From positions 129,883 through 193,882 of the forward strand of contig DAMANX010000005.1 of the NCBI GenBank assembly GCA_032073245.1: a stretch of DNA of 64,000 bases, given 5' to 3'. This DNA is from QVMG01 sp032073245. Lineage in GTDB: Bacteria > Bacteroidota > Bacteroidia > Bacteroidales > Tannerellaceae. Position numbers and translations under genes: made by a program. Below the pieces are notes generated by a model. It ran no database searches and had not been told where the DNA came from. It saw only the letters and a program-made list of their open reading frames with translations. This document shows positions 28,288-36,092 of this stretch, piece by piece; the stretch's first letter is position 1; every line of letters begins with the position of its first letter.

Positions 28288-28325
28288 TTACAGATTTGAG
28301 ACAAAAAGAATTACAGTTTTGAGAC
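28288..28325. promoter_or_regulatory. Direct repeat pair TTACAG(A/T)TTTGAGAC
   Basis: Two 15-base copies (14 of 15 identical) at 28288-28302 and 28311-28325, 23 bp apart, about 180 bp before the regulator gene. Candidate operator of the eCIS cluster. Confidence 0.5.
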
Positions 28326-28438
28326 TTCCTTTTGAAAAATACCCTTTATGTTTATTGAAATATTCTTTACTCTGGTTTGGGTGAATAGATAGATAAAAGT
28401 CGAGCTTATAAAATATACTTGTTTCAATATATATTAAA

Positions 28439-28463
28439 AGGATTAATATGAAATTTTAATCCT
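28439..28463 (+). promoter_or_regulatory. Leader hairpin before the eCIS regulator
   Basis: AGGATTAA-N9-TTAATCCT, an 8-bp perfect stem that ends 39 bases before the start codon. Could act on mRNA stability or as an operator. Confidence 0.4.
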
Positions 28464-28502
28464 GCTACTCTTGTTTTAATTTTATTTCTTAAATCTCCTA
28501 TT

Positions 28503-28883
28503 ATGCCGCAAAATAAATTTGCACTTGCTAGGTATTACATTATTGATAACCTTTTACATAAATACAAATATGTAAAAACAAGTACCATTCTGGACTATTG
28601 CAAAGAGATTACTGGCTATGAAGTAACTCGTCGAACAATACAGATGGATATTTCTGCTATGAAAAATGATGCTTTTCTTGGTTTTTTTGCTCCTATTGAT
28701 TATTGTAACGTAAAGAAAGCATATTATTACTCTGATTTAAATTATAAATTATTGCCATTTCACTTTACAACAGAAGAAATAAAACTATTAGAGAAAATAC
28801 TTCAAATATATTATCATGATGTAGGAATTGTGAAAATATTAAAGTGTATCATTCAAAAAATGAGGCATATCCATATTGATTAA
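28503..28883 (+). CDS. Helix-turn-helix regulator lacking a ligand domain (YafY/DeoR-like)
   Basis: A 126-aa protein whose N-terminal half is a helix-turn-helix of the kind found at the start of WYL-type regulators: ARYYIIDNLLHKYKYVKTSTILDYCKEITGYEVTRRT is the DNA-binding region, followed by IQMDISAMKND. The usual WYL ligand domain is absent; the gene simply ends after LLEKILQIYYHDVG...RHIHID. It is the first gene of the injection-system cluster, same strand, strongly AT-rich like the two genes after it. A likely local regulator of the cluster; whether activator or repressor cannot be told. Confidence 0.7.
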   Translation: MPQNKFALARYYIIDNLLHKYKYVKTSTILDYCKEITGYEVTRRTIQMDISAMKNDAFLGFFAPIDYCNVKKAYYYSDLNYKLLPFHFTTEEIKLLEKILQIYYHDVGIVKILKCIIQKMRHIHID

Positions 28884-28896
28884 TTTATTTTTACTG

Positions 28897-28919
28897 ATGG
28901 CGAAATAAAATTTCGCCAT
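28897..28919. promoter_or_regulatory. Perfect 10-bp hairpin between regulator and eCIS structural genes
   Basis: ATGGCGAAAT-AAA-ATTTCGCCAT, 13 bases after the regulator stop and 44 before the Pvc16-like start. No T-run follows, so it is less likely a terminator than an operator or an RNA processing site. Confidence 0.55.
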
Positions 28920-28963
28920 AGAATAGTATCTTATATGCAAATTTGATCTTAATATAATACTAA

Positions 28964-29509
28964 ATGATATATTCAACTTTAGCAAAGTTTACTGATTCTT
29001 TATCCAATCATTTGAAATTATCTTTTCAATTGCAGGATGATATAGTATTGCTTAGTTCTTTGGATAATCATGAGAGTAAGAGTGCATCAAATAAAATTAT
29101 AGTATCCCTGGTGAATGTTGAGCGAGAAACATCAGGAGGTATAAGATTTAATTATCAAAACATAAATACGAATCAATATAAGAAAGGTTACCCGCCATGG
29201 CAACTCAATTTATATGTGCTTGTTGCTGCTATATTTGCAGATAAACAATACATTGAGGGGTTACAATTGCTATCAGGAATATTGGAGTATTTACAAAGTA
29301 ATACAATTATTGGAGAAAAAGATTTACATACATCTCTCACTTTAGAACCGGTAAATTTATCTTTTAACGAATTATCAAATCTATGGAGTATATGTGGAAG
29401 TACATATCATCCTTCAATTTTATGTAAAATACGTATAATTAATGTAGATATACATCAGATAAGTAGGATAGAGGGGGCTATACAGAAACAAATTATTAAA
29501 GATGAATAA
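28964..29509 (+). CDS. DUF4255 protein, Pvc16-like tube/sheath terminator
   Basis: A 181-aa eCIS core protein. The DUF4255 pattern is visible: NKIIVSLVNVERETSGG, PPWQLNLYVLVAAIFADKQYIEGLQLLSGILEYLQSN and LSFNELSNLWSICGSTYHPSILCKIRI. In PVC and Afp particles the homologue caps the far end of the tube and sheath. Its stop overlaps the next start by 8 bp. Base composition is strongly AT-rich compared with the sheath gene, so this 5' part of the cluster may have a separate origin or relaxed codon selection. Confidence 0.9.
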   Translation: MIYSTLAKFTDSLSNHLKLSFQLQDDIVLLSSLDNHESKSASNKIIVSLVNVERETSGGIRFNYQNINTNQYKKGYPPWQLNLYVLVAAIFADKQYIEGLQLLSGILEYLQSNTIIGEKDLHTSLTLEPVNLSFNELSNLWSICGSTYHPSILCKIRIINVDIHQISRIEGAIQKQIIKDE

Positions 29510-30209
29510 AACGGTTGAGTATAAAATTCGTGGTAATATAGAAATTGAACATGATTTCTATAACCACCAATATGTGCCTTTGAATTTAATGCAAACCGAA
29601 GAGACAAATTTGATCTTTAGAAAAACAAACCGGATATGGAAGAAAATAGCATCTAATCGTTGGGTACTGTTAGAACTTTTAACTGATTTATCAGATAGAG
29701 AGGATTTAGTAGTTTCTTTCGATTTGATAGTCATTTCAGATGATTTCTATTATGTAACGGGTAATGAACAGTCTCCATGTAATTATATAAATTATATACA
29801 AACACATAAGGTGCATGCCTGGAAAACAATATCTGTTACTTTTCCGTATGTAGAAAATAGTTCTACTCTAACACATAAATTATCGATTCAAAGTATATAT
29901 AAATATTATGAAATTATACTTATACCAAGGTATAATCCTCACAATATAACTTTGAAAATAAAGGAAGAGAAAGACCGAATTCAGTGGAAAGATTCAGAAA
30001 AGAATTTTCTCATTGAAGAAAAACCTGTCTGGCGGTTTGTGAGTATTGCTCCTGTATATTTAAAGAGTAATCTGGAATATCGTATAGTTTTATTGGAAGT
30101 AAGGGAATCCGGGGAAAGAATAATAAGCAATAATATTCCTTTGCCCCGAGCAGACGATATTTCTGTTTTTAGTCCAAGTGATACTATATCTACTTACTTT
30201 TATTATTAA
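29502..30209 (+). CDS. Uncharacterised eCIS-linked protein
   Basis: A 235-aa protein that I do not recognise. It has no signal peptide or membrane helix and is rich in aromatic and beta-branched residues with regular strand-like stretches (LVVSFDLIVISDDFYYVTG, WKTISVTFPYV, WRFVSIAPVYL, EYRIVLLEVRESGERI), so it is probably an all-beta cytoplasmic or particle protein. It overlaps the Pvc16-like gene by 8 bp and sits 18 bp before the sheath gene, so it is made with the structural proteins. A minor cap or decoration protein is a guess. Confidence 0.6.
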   Translation: MNKTVEYKIRGNIEIEHDFYNHQYVPLNLMQTEETNLIFRKTNRIWKKIASNRWVLLELLTDLSDREDLVVSFDLIVISDDFYYVTGNEQSPCNYINYIQTHKVHAWKTISVTFPYVENSSTLTHKLSIQSIYKYYEIILIPRYNPHNITLKIKEEKDRIQWKDSEKNFLIEEKPVWRFVSIAPVYLKSNLEYRIVLLEVRESGERIISNNIPLPRADDISVFSPSDTISTYFYY

Positions 30210-30227
30210 TCAAAAAATAATTTATCT

Positions 30228-31718
30228 ATGCCAGTAATGAAAACACCCGGGGTCTATATCGTTGAGAAGAACGCATTCCCCAATTCTGTAGTGGAAGTCG
30301 CGACGGCTGTTCCTGCCTTTATCGGCTACACGGAAAAAGCTTTGAACGGGACAAAATCATTATTGAATCAGCCATGGCGGATCACATCGATGGCAGAGTT
30401 CCGCTCTTATTTTGGAGAAGCACCCAAGCCGCAGTTTACGATCTTAAAGGATGCAGCGGTTTCAGGTATAACCTTTAATAAGGAAAACTATGTTGTGAAA
30501 CGGTTAGACTCTTACAACCTCTTTTACCAGATGCTACTTTTCTATGCCAACGGTGGTGGCCCGTGTTATATTATTTCGGTGGGTGACTATGACTCTGATC
30601 TGGAGAAAGCAAAACTGGAAGCAGGGATCGACCCGCTGACAAAAGAGCAGGAACCGACAATGATTGTTATTCCTGAGGCTATGTGTCTGGCGGATGCTAA
30701 TGACTGCTATGCGTTACAACAAACAATGCTCAATCATTGTGGTTATCGTATGCAAAACCGTTTTGCCATACTCGATGTATACAACGGATACAAAGACAGG
30801 ATGGATCCTGACGGAGATGTTGTTGCTAATTTCAGAGAAGCTATTGGAAGTGAATTTCTAGACTATGGGGCAGCCTATTATCCATGGATCAATACATCTA
30901 TTGTACAGGAGAACGAACTTAGTTTCCTAAATATGGCTGAAATAGACGAACTCAAAGATCTTCTTTTGGAGGAGATTTCACTGATCGTTATTTCTGAAGA
31001 TAAGAAGTCACAATGGGAAGCTTATGTCAATAAACTCGGCACAGAGATGTCGGAGATCGAATTGACTACACTTCATAAGACTCTTTTCCAGCTTAGCCCC
31101 CTTTACAGGAATGTGATTAAAGAGATGCGGACAGTACTTAATCTGATGCCTGTATCAGCGGCTATGGCCGGTGTCTATACCATGGTAGATAACACGCGGG
31201 GGGTATGGAAAGCTCCTGCAAATGTGGGAATTGCTACAGCTGTTAGTCCGGCTGTAAATATTTCACATGAAGCACAGGAAGACCTGAATGTACCCCTAAG
31301 TGGAAAATCGATTAATGCCATCCGCACTTTTACGGGCGAAGGTATCAAAGTATGGGGAGCAAGGACTCTGGATGGTAATTCTCTGGATTGGAGATATATC
31401 AATGTTCGTCGTACTATGATTATGCTGGAAGAGTCCATCAAGAATGCAGCCAGGGCTTATGTTTTTGATCCCAATGTTGCCAATACATGGGTGAATGTGA
31501 AAAGTATGATCGGAAACTTCCTGAACGGTATCTGGAAACGCGGCGGATTGGCCGGTGCCGTTCCCGATGATGCGTTCAGTGTACATGTCGGCCTGGGTGA
31601 GACAATGACTCCCGAAGATATTCTTGAAGGTATTATGCGGGTAACAGTTCTTGTTGCAATAGTACGGCCAGCCGAATTTATTGAGATTACATTCCAGCAG
31701 CAAATGCAAAAAAGCTGA
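30228..31718 (+). CDS. Contractile tail sheath protein (Pvc2-4-like)
   Basis: A 496-aa sheath subunit. It begins with the sheath N-terminus TPGVYIVEKNAFPNSVVEVATAVPAFIGYTEKA and ends with the conserved sheath core (GKSINAIRTFTGEGIKVWGARTLDG, WRYINVRRTMIMLEESIKNAARAYVFDPN, ... VAIVRPAEFIEITFQQQ). The sheath contracts to drive the inner tube into the target. Unlike Photorhabdus PVC, which has three sheath paralogues, only one is present here. GC content rises sharply from this gene on. A hairpin follows the stop. Confidence 0.97.
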   Translation: MPVMKTPGVYIVEKNAFPNSVVEVATAVPAFIGYTEKALNGTKSLLNQPWRITSMAEFRSYFGEAPKPQFTILKDAAVSGITFNKENYVVKRLDSYNLFYQMLLFYANGGGPCYIISVGDYDSDLEKAKLEAGIDPLTKEQEPTMIVIPEAMCLADANDCYALQQTMLNHCGYRMQNRFAILDVYNGYKDRMDPDGDVVANFREAIGSEFLDYGAAYYPWINTSIVQENELSFLNMAEIDELKDLLLEEISLIVISEDKKSQWEAYVNKLGTEMSEIELTTLHKTLFQLSPLYRNVIKEMRTVLNLMPVSAAMAGVYTMVDNTRGVWKAPANVGIATAVSPAVNISHEAQEDLNVPLSGKSINAIRTFTGEGIKVWGARTLDGNSLDWRYINVRRTMIMLEESIKNAARAYVFDPNVANTWVNVKSMIGNFLNGIWKRGGLAGAVPDDAFSVHVGLGETMTPEDILEGIMRVTVLVAIVRPAEFIEITFQQQMQKS

Positions 31719-31768
31719 TGTATGTAGAGCGTAAAATGATTAATTATTAGCAAAATCAAATAACAGAA

Positions 31769-31787
31769 CACTTCTAAGCGAGAAGTG
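31769..31787 (+). promoter_or_regulatory. Intercistronic hairpin after sheath gene
   Basis: CACTTCT-AAGCG-AGAAGTG, a perfect 7-bp stem in the 113-bp gap between sheath and first tube gene. It may set different mRNA levels for these abundant proteins; a separate promoter for the tube genes in this gap cannot be excluded. Confidence 0.5.
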
Positions 31788-31831
31788 ACAATATAAACAA
31801 TTCGTAATTTTTAATTTTAATTGAACAAATT

Positions 31832-32284
31832 ATGGCTGGAGAAGCACAAGATAATGTATGGCCTTTGCCGAAATTTTACTTTAATGTGGAAATTGGGCCT
31901 TTGGCAGAAGCTACCTTTCAGGAAGTATCAGGTCTGGAAGTGGAAGCACAGGTGATAGAATACCGTCATGGGAATAGTCCCGAGTTTTCAACCATTAAGA
32001 TGCCGGGTATTAAGAAATTCAGTGATATAACATTGAAAAAAGGAGTGTTCAAGAGTGATAATAAGTTTTGGGATTGGTTCAATCAGATCAAGATGAATAC
32101 CATCGAACGGCAACCGGTTACGATCAGCTTACTGGATGAAGGCGGTTCGCCCACAATGGTCTGGAAGTTGGCCAATGCGTGGCCTACTAAAATAACAGGT
32201 ACCGATCTGAAATCGGATGGAAACGAAGTCGCTGTTGAAACACTTGTATTGGCTCATGAAGGATTAGTAATCGAAAACGGTTAA
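31832..32284 (+). CDS. Inner tube protein (Pvc1-like, T4 gp19 family)
   Basis: A 150-aa Hcp/gp19-like tube subunit: WPLPKFYFNVEIGPLAEATFQEVSGLEVEAQVIEYRHG is the family's N-terminal signature, followed by KKFSDITLKKGVF and a C-terminal ETLVLAHEGL. It should form the hollow tube that carries the cargo. It is one of two tube paralogues, separated by 28 bp, as is usual in eCIS where one forms the bulk tube and the other the tube start. Confidence 0.95.
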   Translation: MAGEAQDNVWPLPKFYFNVEIGPLAEATFQEVSGLEVEAQVIEYRHGNSPEFSTIKMPGIKKFSDITLKKGVFKSDNKFWDWFNQIKMNTIERQPVTISLLDEGGSPTMVWKLANAWPTKITGTDLKSDGNEVAVETLVLAHEGLVIENG

Positions 32285-32312
32285 TATCTGAATTATAAAA
32301 AGTTTTGAAAGG

Positions 32313-32762
32313 ATGTTTGAAGAAGATGGTTGGGATCTGCCCGTTGCTTTTCACTTTAATGTGAGCATCGGTCCATATGATGTTGCTTTTAAGGAAGTTA
32401 GCGGGTTGGATTCGGAAATGGAACTGGAGACTATTCAGGAGGGTGGTGTAAACGACTTTGAATATAAAGTACCGAAGCAGGTGAAACATAGCAATCTTGT
32501 CCTGAAACGGGCTATGTTACCTATGGATCATCCGCTGGTACTTTGGTGTGAAAGCGTCCTCGACAGTGACTTATCGCAGACTATTGATCTGGTGAATATA
32601 AAAATTAACCTCTTAAATGAGAATCGTATGCCGATTTATAACTGGACTTGTTCCGATGCTTATCCGGTCAAATGGCAAATTGACTCTCTCGATGCCGAAA
32701 AGAACAGCATCCTGATCGAAACGATGGAGTTCGCTTATACCACTCTTAAAAGGACTTTTTGA
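32313..32762 (+). CDS. Second tube protein (Pvc5-like tube initiator)
   Basis: A 149-aa paralogue of the previous gene. It keeps the fold signature (LPVAFHFNVSIGPYDVAFKEVSGLDSEMELETIQEGG, KHSNLVLKRAML, SILIETMEFAYTTLKRTF) but differs in the surface regions and has an extended C-terminus. In PVC and Afp the second tube protein joins the tube to the baseplate hub; the same role is inferred. Confidence 0.93.
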   Translation: MFEEDGWDLPVAFHFNVSIGPYDVAFKEVSGLDSEMELETIQEGGVNDFEYKVPKQVKHSNLVLKRAMLPMDHPLVLWCESVLDSDLSQTIDLVNIKINLLNENRMPIYNWTCSDAYPVKWQIDSLDAEKNSILIETMEFAYTTLKRTF

Positions 32763-32766
32763 GTAT

Positions 32767-32928
32767 ATGACAATTATAATAAAAGAAATGAAGGTAAGGG
32801 CGGTGATCGAACGTGATTCATCGCAATATGCATTCAACGAAGAATCGTTGCGGAAGATCAAAAATGAAATCTATAACCGGCTAAAGGAGGATTTTGAGAC
32901 GGAAAATAAGAAAAGGAGAGATCGCTGA
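32767..32928 (+). CDS. Small DUF5908 protein (Pvc6-like)
   Basis: A 53-aa gene too short for many gene finders: MTIIIKEMKVRAVIERDSS at the start, a Lys/Arg-rich C-terminus (ENKKRRDR) at the end. The MxIxIKExxIRAxV opening is the DUF5908 pattern found between tube and LysM genes in eCIS clusters. It starts 5 bp after the tube stop, and its TGA overlaps the next ATG (TGATG), giving strong positional support. Role unknown, possibly a baseplate assembly helper. Confidence 0.85.
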   Translation: MTIIIKEMKVRAVIERDSSQYAFNEESLRKIKNEIYNRLKEDFETENKKRRDR

Positions 32929-33584
32929 TGACACTTATAAAGATGACACTTTATGGTTTTGAGGATAAAGATTTTATATCTTCAATAGGCTCTTTTGATC
33001 TGCAGGTAAATCCATCGGCACTGAAGCTGAACAAGACTACCAGTTATACTGCAACCGAAGTACCCGGGCAACAGGATGAATTAAAGCTGGATCGTCCAAA
33101 ACAAAATACATTGAATTTTGATTTCGTCCTGGATGATACCGGGGTGATACCTCATGTAGAAAAACTACCTATCAAAGACAGACTCAATAATCTTGAAAAT
33201 ATACTTTATAAGATAAAAGGAGAATCTCACGAACCTGGGTATATCAAAGCGATCTGGGGTACTTTTTCTTTTCAGGGAAGATTGACATCACTCAGTTACG
33301 ATTATTCTCTTTTTAAGCCTAATGGAGAGCCATTACGTGTGAAAGTATCGGTAACAATTGAGGGTAATAAAAAAGAAGTTGAACTCCGTTCGCCCGATCT
33401 TTCTCGTATTATAATCGTAAAAGCCGGAGATTCTTTGCCACTGCTCTGTAATGACTTCTACGGTGACCCTTCCTATTGCACGGATGTCGCCAAGGTAAAT
33501 AATCTTTCAGATTTCCGCAATGTTAAACCGGGAACACGGCTGTTGTTCCCACCATTAGTACGTTATGGAGACACGACAAAATGA
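32928..33584 (+). CDS. LysM-type baseplate hub protein (Pvc7-like)
   Basis: A 218-aa CIS tube-baseplate linker. Residues 1-155 are the family domain (LQVNPSALKLNKTTSYT, DELKLDRPKQNTLNFDFVLDDTG). Residues 160-212 form a LysM-like domain (IIVKAGDSLPLLCNDFYGDPSYCTDVAKVNNLSDF..., KPGTRLLFPPL). Corresponds to T4 gp53 / Pvc7, holding the spike complex. It overlaps the neighbour at both ends, as is typical of this tightly packed cluster. Confidence 0.93.
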   Translation: MTLIKMTLYGFEDKDFISSIGSFDLQVNPSALKLNKTTSYTATEVPGQQDELKLDRPKQNTLNFDFVLDDTGVIPHVEKLPIKDRLNNLENILYKIKGESHEPGYIKAIWGTFSFQGRLTSLSYDYSLFKPNGEPLRVKVSVTIEGNKKEVELRSPDLSRIIIVKAGDSLPLLCNDFYGDPSYCTDVAKVNNLSDFRNVKPGTRLLFPPLVRYGDTTK

Positions 33585-35355
33585 TATACCCCGACAGGCG
33601 GTCCGTTTCACAGTGTATAGTGAGGGATCGAAGATTAGCGATACATTCGGTATTCATTCAATTTATGTCTACAGGGCAGTGAATCGGATCGGACGTTGTG
33701 TGATCCGGATTTCAGCCGGAGATATGCCCAATGCCGATATACCTGAAAGCAATAGCGATACCTTTGCTCCAGGCAAAAGCATTGATATAGAAGCGGGATA
33801 CGAAGAAGAACAAAGTCCGATCTTCCAAGGCTTTGTAACTACACACAAACTTTCCGTAAAGGAAGGAAATAAATGTGTGCTCGAAGTTGAATGTCATGAG
33901 TATACTTTTCCGCTTACACAGGGACGAAAAAATCGGGTTTTTACGCATAAAACCGACAAGGCCGTGATAGAAAGTATCCTAGGAGAAACTTCAGGATTGA
34001 ATTCAGACTGCGCCGCGACAAGTATTACCTATAACGAGTTGGTCCAGTATTATTGTACCGATTGGGATTTTATCCTTTCGCGGGCCGATATGAACGGATT
34101 GGTAATCACTACGAATAATGAGAATATAGTTATCAAGCCGCCTGTAGTAAGTGGAGAACCTGTGGTTCGGATTACTTATGGAATGGATCTGATCTCCTTT
34201 GAAGGTGAATTGACGGCAAACGATCAGCAGACTGCGTTGAAAGCCACAGGATGGGATATAGCAGCCCAGGAAATAATCACTGAAGAATGTAGTTCACCGT
34301 CTTTAAATGCACAGGGTAATATGTCACTTACTACCTTAGCCGAAGCATCGGGAGGTAGTGAATGGACATTACAGACCGAAGTTTGTGCCGGTCCTCACGA
34401 ACTGAAAACATGGGGAGAGGGACAGCTGTTGAAAATGGGTTTGTCGCGTATTCAGGGTACGGTTAGTTTCTATGGAAATGCTTCTGTTATACCTGGTTGC
34501 CTGTTGGCACTCGACGGTCTTGGAAATCGTTTCAATGGAAATGCTTATATCGGATCTGTCGAACATACTATCCGCCGGGGAGAATGGATTACCACTTCCG
34601 GAATGGGACTGCCGTATGAGAACGTGACTGAGAAAACCGATGTAATGGCTCCTGCAGCATCCGGCCTTTTGCCGGGTATCAGTGGATTGCATATCGGAAA
34701 GGTAACGAAACTCGATGAAGATCCGGCAGGTGAAGGACGCATACAGGTAGAAATACCGATACTGAACAGTGATGAGAATAAAATCTGGGCGCGTGTTGGA
34801 TGCAACTGGGCTGGGAATAGGTATGGATCTTTCTTTATACCTGATGTGGGTGATGAGGTGATTCTCGGGTTTTTCAACAATGATCCATGTAGCGCGGTGA
34901 TTCTGGGAAGTCTTTATAGCAGCTGTCGCAATTCACCTCATCCATTGACTGCCGAAAATACCATCCGCGGTTTTGTTACCAAAGAAAGTATGAAGCTGAC
35001 ATTCAATGAAGAAGATAAAATCATAACCCTTGAGACTCCTGGAGGGAATAAGGTGGTCATAAGTGATAAGGAGAAAGGAATTAGCTTGACAGATGAGAAC
35101 CGGAACAAACTGGTGATGAACGATAACGGCATTACCCTCCAATCAGCAAGAGATCTCACATTGAAAGCCCAGGCGAATATTAAAGTAGAAGCCAATCAAT
35201 CCATAAATATAAAAGCACAAACAGATTTAAAATCTGAAGCCCTCAATATTGAATCCAAAGCAAAGATCGCACTAAAAATGCAAGGTACGGCTTCTGCCGA
35301 GATCTCTGCTTCCGGACAGACTACGGTGAAAGGTGCAATGGTAATGATCAATTAA
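33565..35355 (+). CDS. Spike protein, VgrG/gp27-gp5 fusion (Pvc8-like)
   Basis: A 596-aa trimeric spike. Residues 1-360 are gp27-like (KISDTFGIHSIYVYRAVNRIGRCVIRI, FQGFVTTHKLSVKEGNKCVLEVECHEY). An OB-fold domain follows near 370-455 (IGKVTKLDEDPAGEGRIQVEIPIL, WARVGCNWAGNRYGSFFIPDVGDEVILGF). The last ~130 residues are a repetitive beta-helix needle (KLVMNDNGITLQSARDLTLKAQANIKVEANQSINIKAQ). No extra enzymatic domain is attached, so cargo must be delivered another way. Overlaps the Pvc7-like gene by 20 bp. Confidence 0.95.
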   Translation: METRQNDIPRQAVRFTVYSEGSKISDTFGIHSIYVYRAVNRIGRCVIRISAGDMPNADIPESNSDTFAPGKSIDIEAGYEEEQSPIFQGFVTTHKLSVKEGNKCVLEVECHEYTFPLTQGRKNRVFTHKTDKAVIESILGETSGLNSDCAATSITYNELVQYYCTDWDFILSRADMNGLVITTNNENIVIKPPVVSGEPVVRITYGMDLISFEGELTANDQQTALKATGWDIAAQEIITEECSSPSLNAQGNMSLTTLAEASGGSEWTLQTEVCAGPHELKTWGEGQLLKMGLSRIQGTVSFYGNASVIPGCLLALDGLGNRFNGNAYIGSVEHTIRRGEWITTSGMGLPYENVTEKTDVMAPAASGLLPGISGLHIGKVTKLDEDPAGEGRIQVEIPILNSDENKIWARVGCNWAGNRYGSFFIPDVGDEVILGFFNNDPCSAVILGSLYSSCRNSPHPLTAENTIRGFVTKESMKLTFNEEDKIITLETPGGNKVVISDKEKGISLTDENRNKLVMNDNGITLQSARDLTLKAQANIKVEANQSINIKAQTDLKSEALNIESKAKIALKMQGTASAEISASGQTTVKGAMVMIN

Positions 35356-35366
35356 ACATTAAAATT

Positions 35367-35666
35367 ATGCCTCCAGCAGCAAGACTAACAGATATGCATA
35401 CCTGTCCGATGCAGACACCAGGTATACCACCCATTCCTCATGTAGGAGGACCCGTAACGGGTCCAGGTGCACCGACAGTATTGATAGGAAAGCTCCCGGC
35501 TGCAGTTATGGGAGATATGTGCGTTTGTGTCGGGCCTCCCGATACGATTGTAAAAGGTTCGGCTACAGTAATGATCTGCGGTAAACCGGCTGCACGAATA
35601 GGAGATACCTGTGCTCATGGCGGAACGATTGTGCTCGGATGCCCTACGGTAATTATAGGAGGGTAG
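35367..35666 (+). CDS. PAAR tip protein (Pvc10-like)
   Basis: A 99-aa PAAR-repeat protein that sharpens the spike. It starts PPAARLTDMHTCPM and contains PVTGPGAPTVLIGKLPAAVMGDMCVCVGPPD and MICGKPAARIGDTCAHGG, with the His and Cys residues that bind a metal ion at the tip. There is no C-terminal toxin extension. Lies 11 bp after the spike gene. Confidence 0.95.
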   Translation: MPPAARLTDMHTCPMQTPGIPPIPHVGGPVTGPGAPTVLIGKLPAAVMGDMCVCVGPPDTIVKGSATVMICGKPAARIGDTCAHGGTIVLGCPTVIIGG

Positions 35667-35670
35667 AGCG

Positions 35671-36084
35671 ATGAAAAGTTTTTCGTACCTCGGCAAAGGA
35701 TGGTCTTTCCCCCCTGCTTTTATAAAAGATAAGGGAGTGGAAATGGTCAGTGAGGAAGAAGATATCCGGCAAAGTTTATCTATCCTTTTCACAACTATTC
35801 CCGGCGAACGGGTTTTTCGCTACGATTATGGTTGTAATATCCACCAATGGGTATTTGGTGAGATCAACTTATCGGAGAAAACACTGATCGCTGAAATGAT
35901 CGAACAAGCTATTTATGATTTTGAACCACGCATACTAGTGGAACGTGTGGAAATCGAAACGAAAGATGCCCCGGAGGGTATATTGTGGATCGATTTCCAT
36001 TATCTTATTCCTTCGGTGAATAGTCGACGGAATATGGTCTTCCCTTTTTATTTTAAAGAGGGAACGCATTTGAAAAACGAATAA
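35671..36084 (+). CDS. gp25-like baseplate wedge protein (Pvc9-like)
   Basis: A 137-aa protein of the gp25/lysozyme-like baseplate family, which here is structural, not enzymatic. Signature: EEEDIRQSLSILFTTIPGERVFRYDYGCNIHQWVFGEIN. It links sheath and baseplate. Starts 4 bp after the PAAR gene, with GGAGGG just upstream of the stop acting as ribosome binding site. Confidence 0.93.
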   Translation: MKSFSYLGKGWSFPPAFIKDKGVEMVSEEEDIRQSLSILFTTIPGERVFRYDYGCNIHQWVFGEINLSEKTLIAEMIEQAIYDFEPRILVERVEIETKDAPEGILWIDFHYLIPSVNSRRNMVFPFYFKEGTHLKNE

Positions 36085-36092
36085 ATTGAAGA

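Larger units (their letters stand above)
28065..28502. other. 438-bp upstream region of the eCIS cluster
   Basis: No gene. Very AT-rich. Holds the weak hairpin at 28091, a direct repeat pair at 28288-28325 and a leader hairpin at 28439-28463; presumably carries the promoter of the injection-system cluster. Confidence 0.5.
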
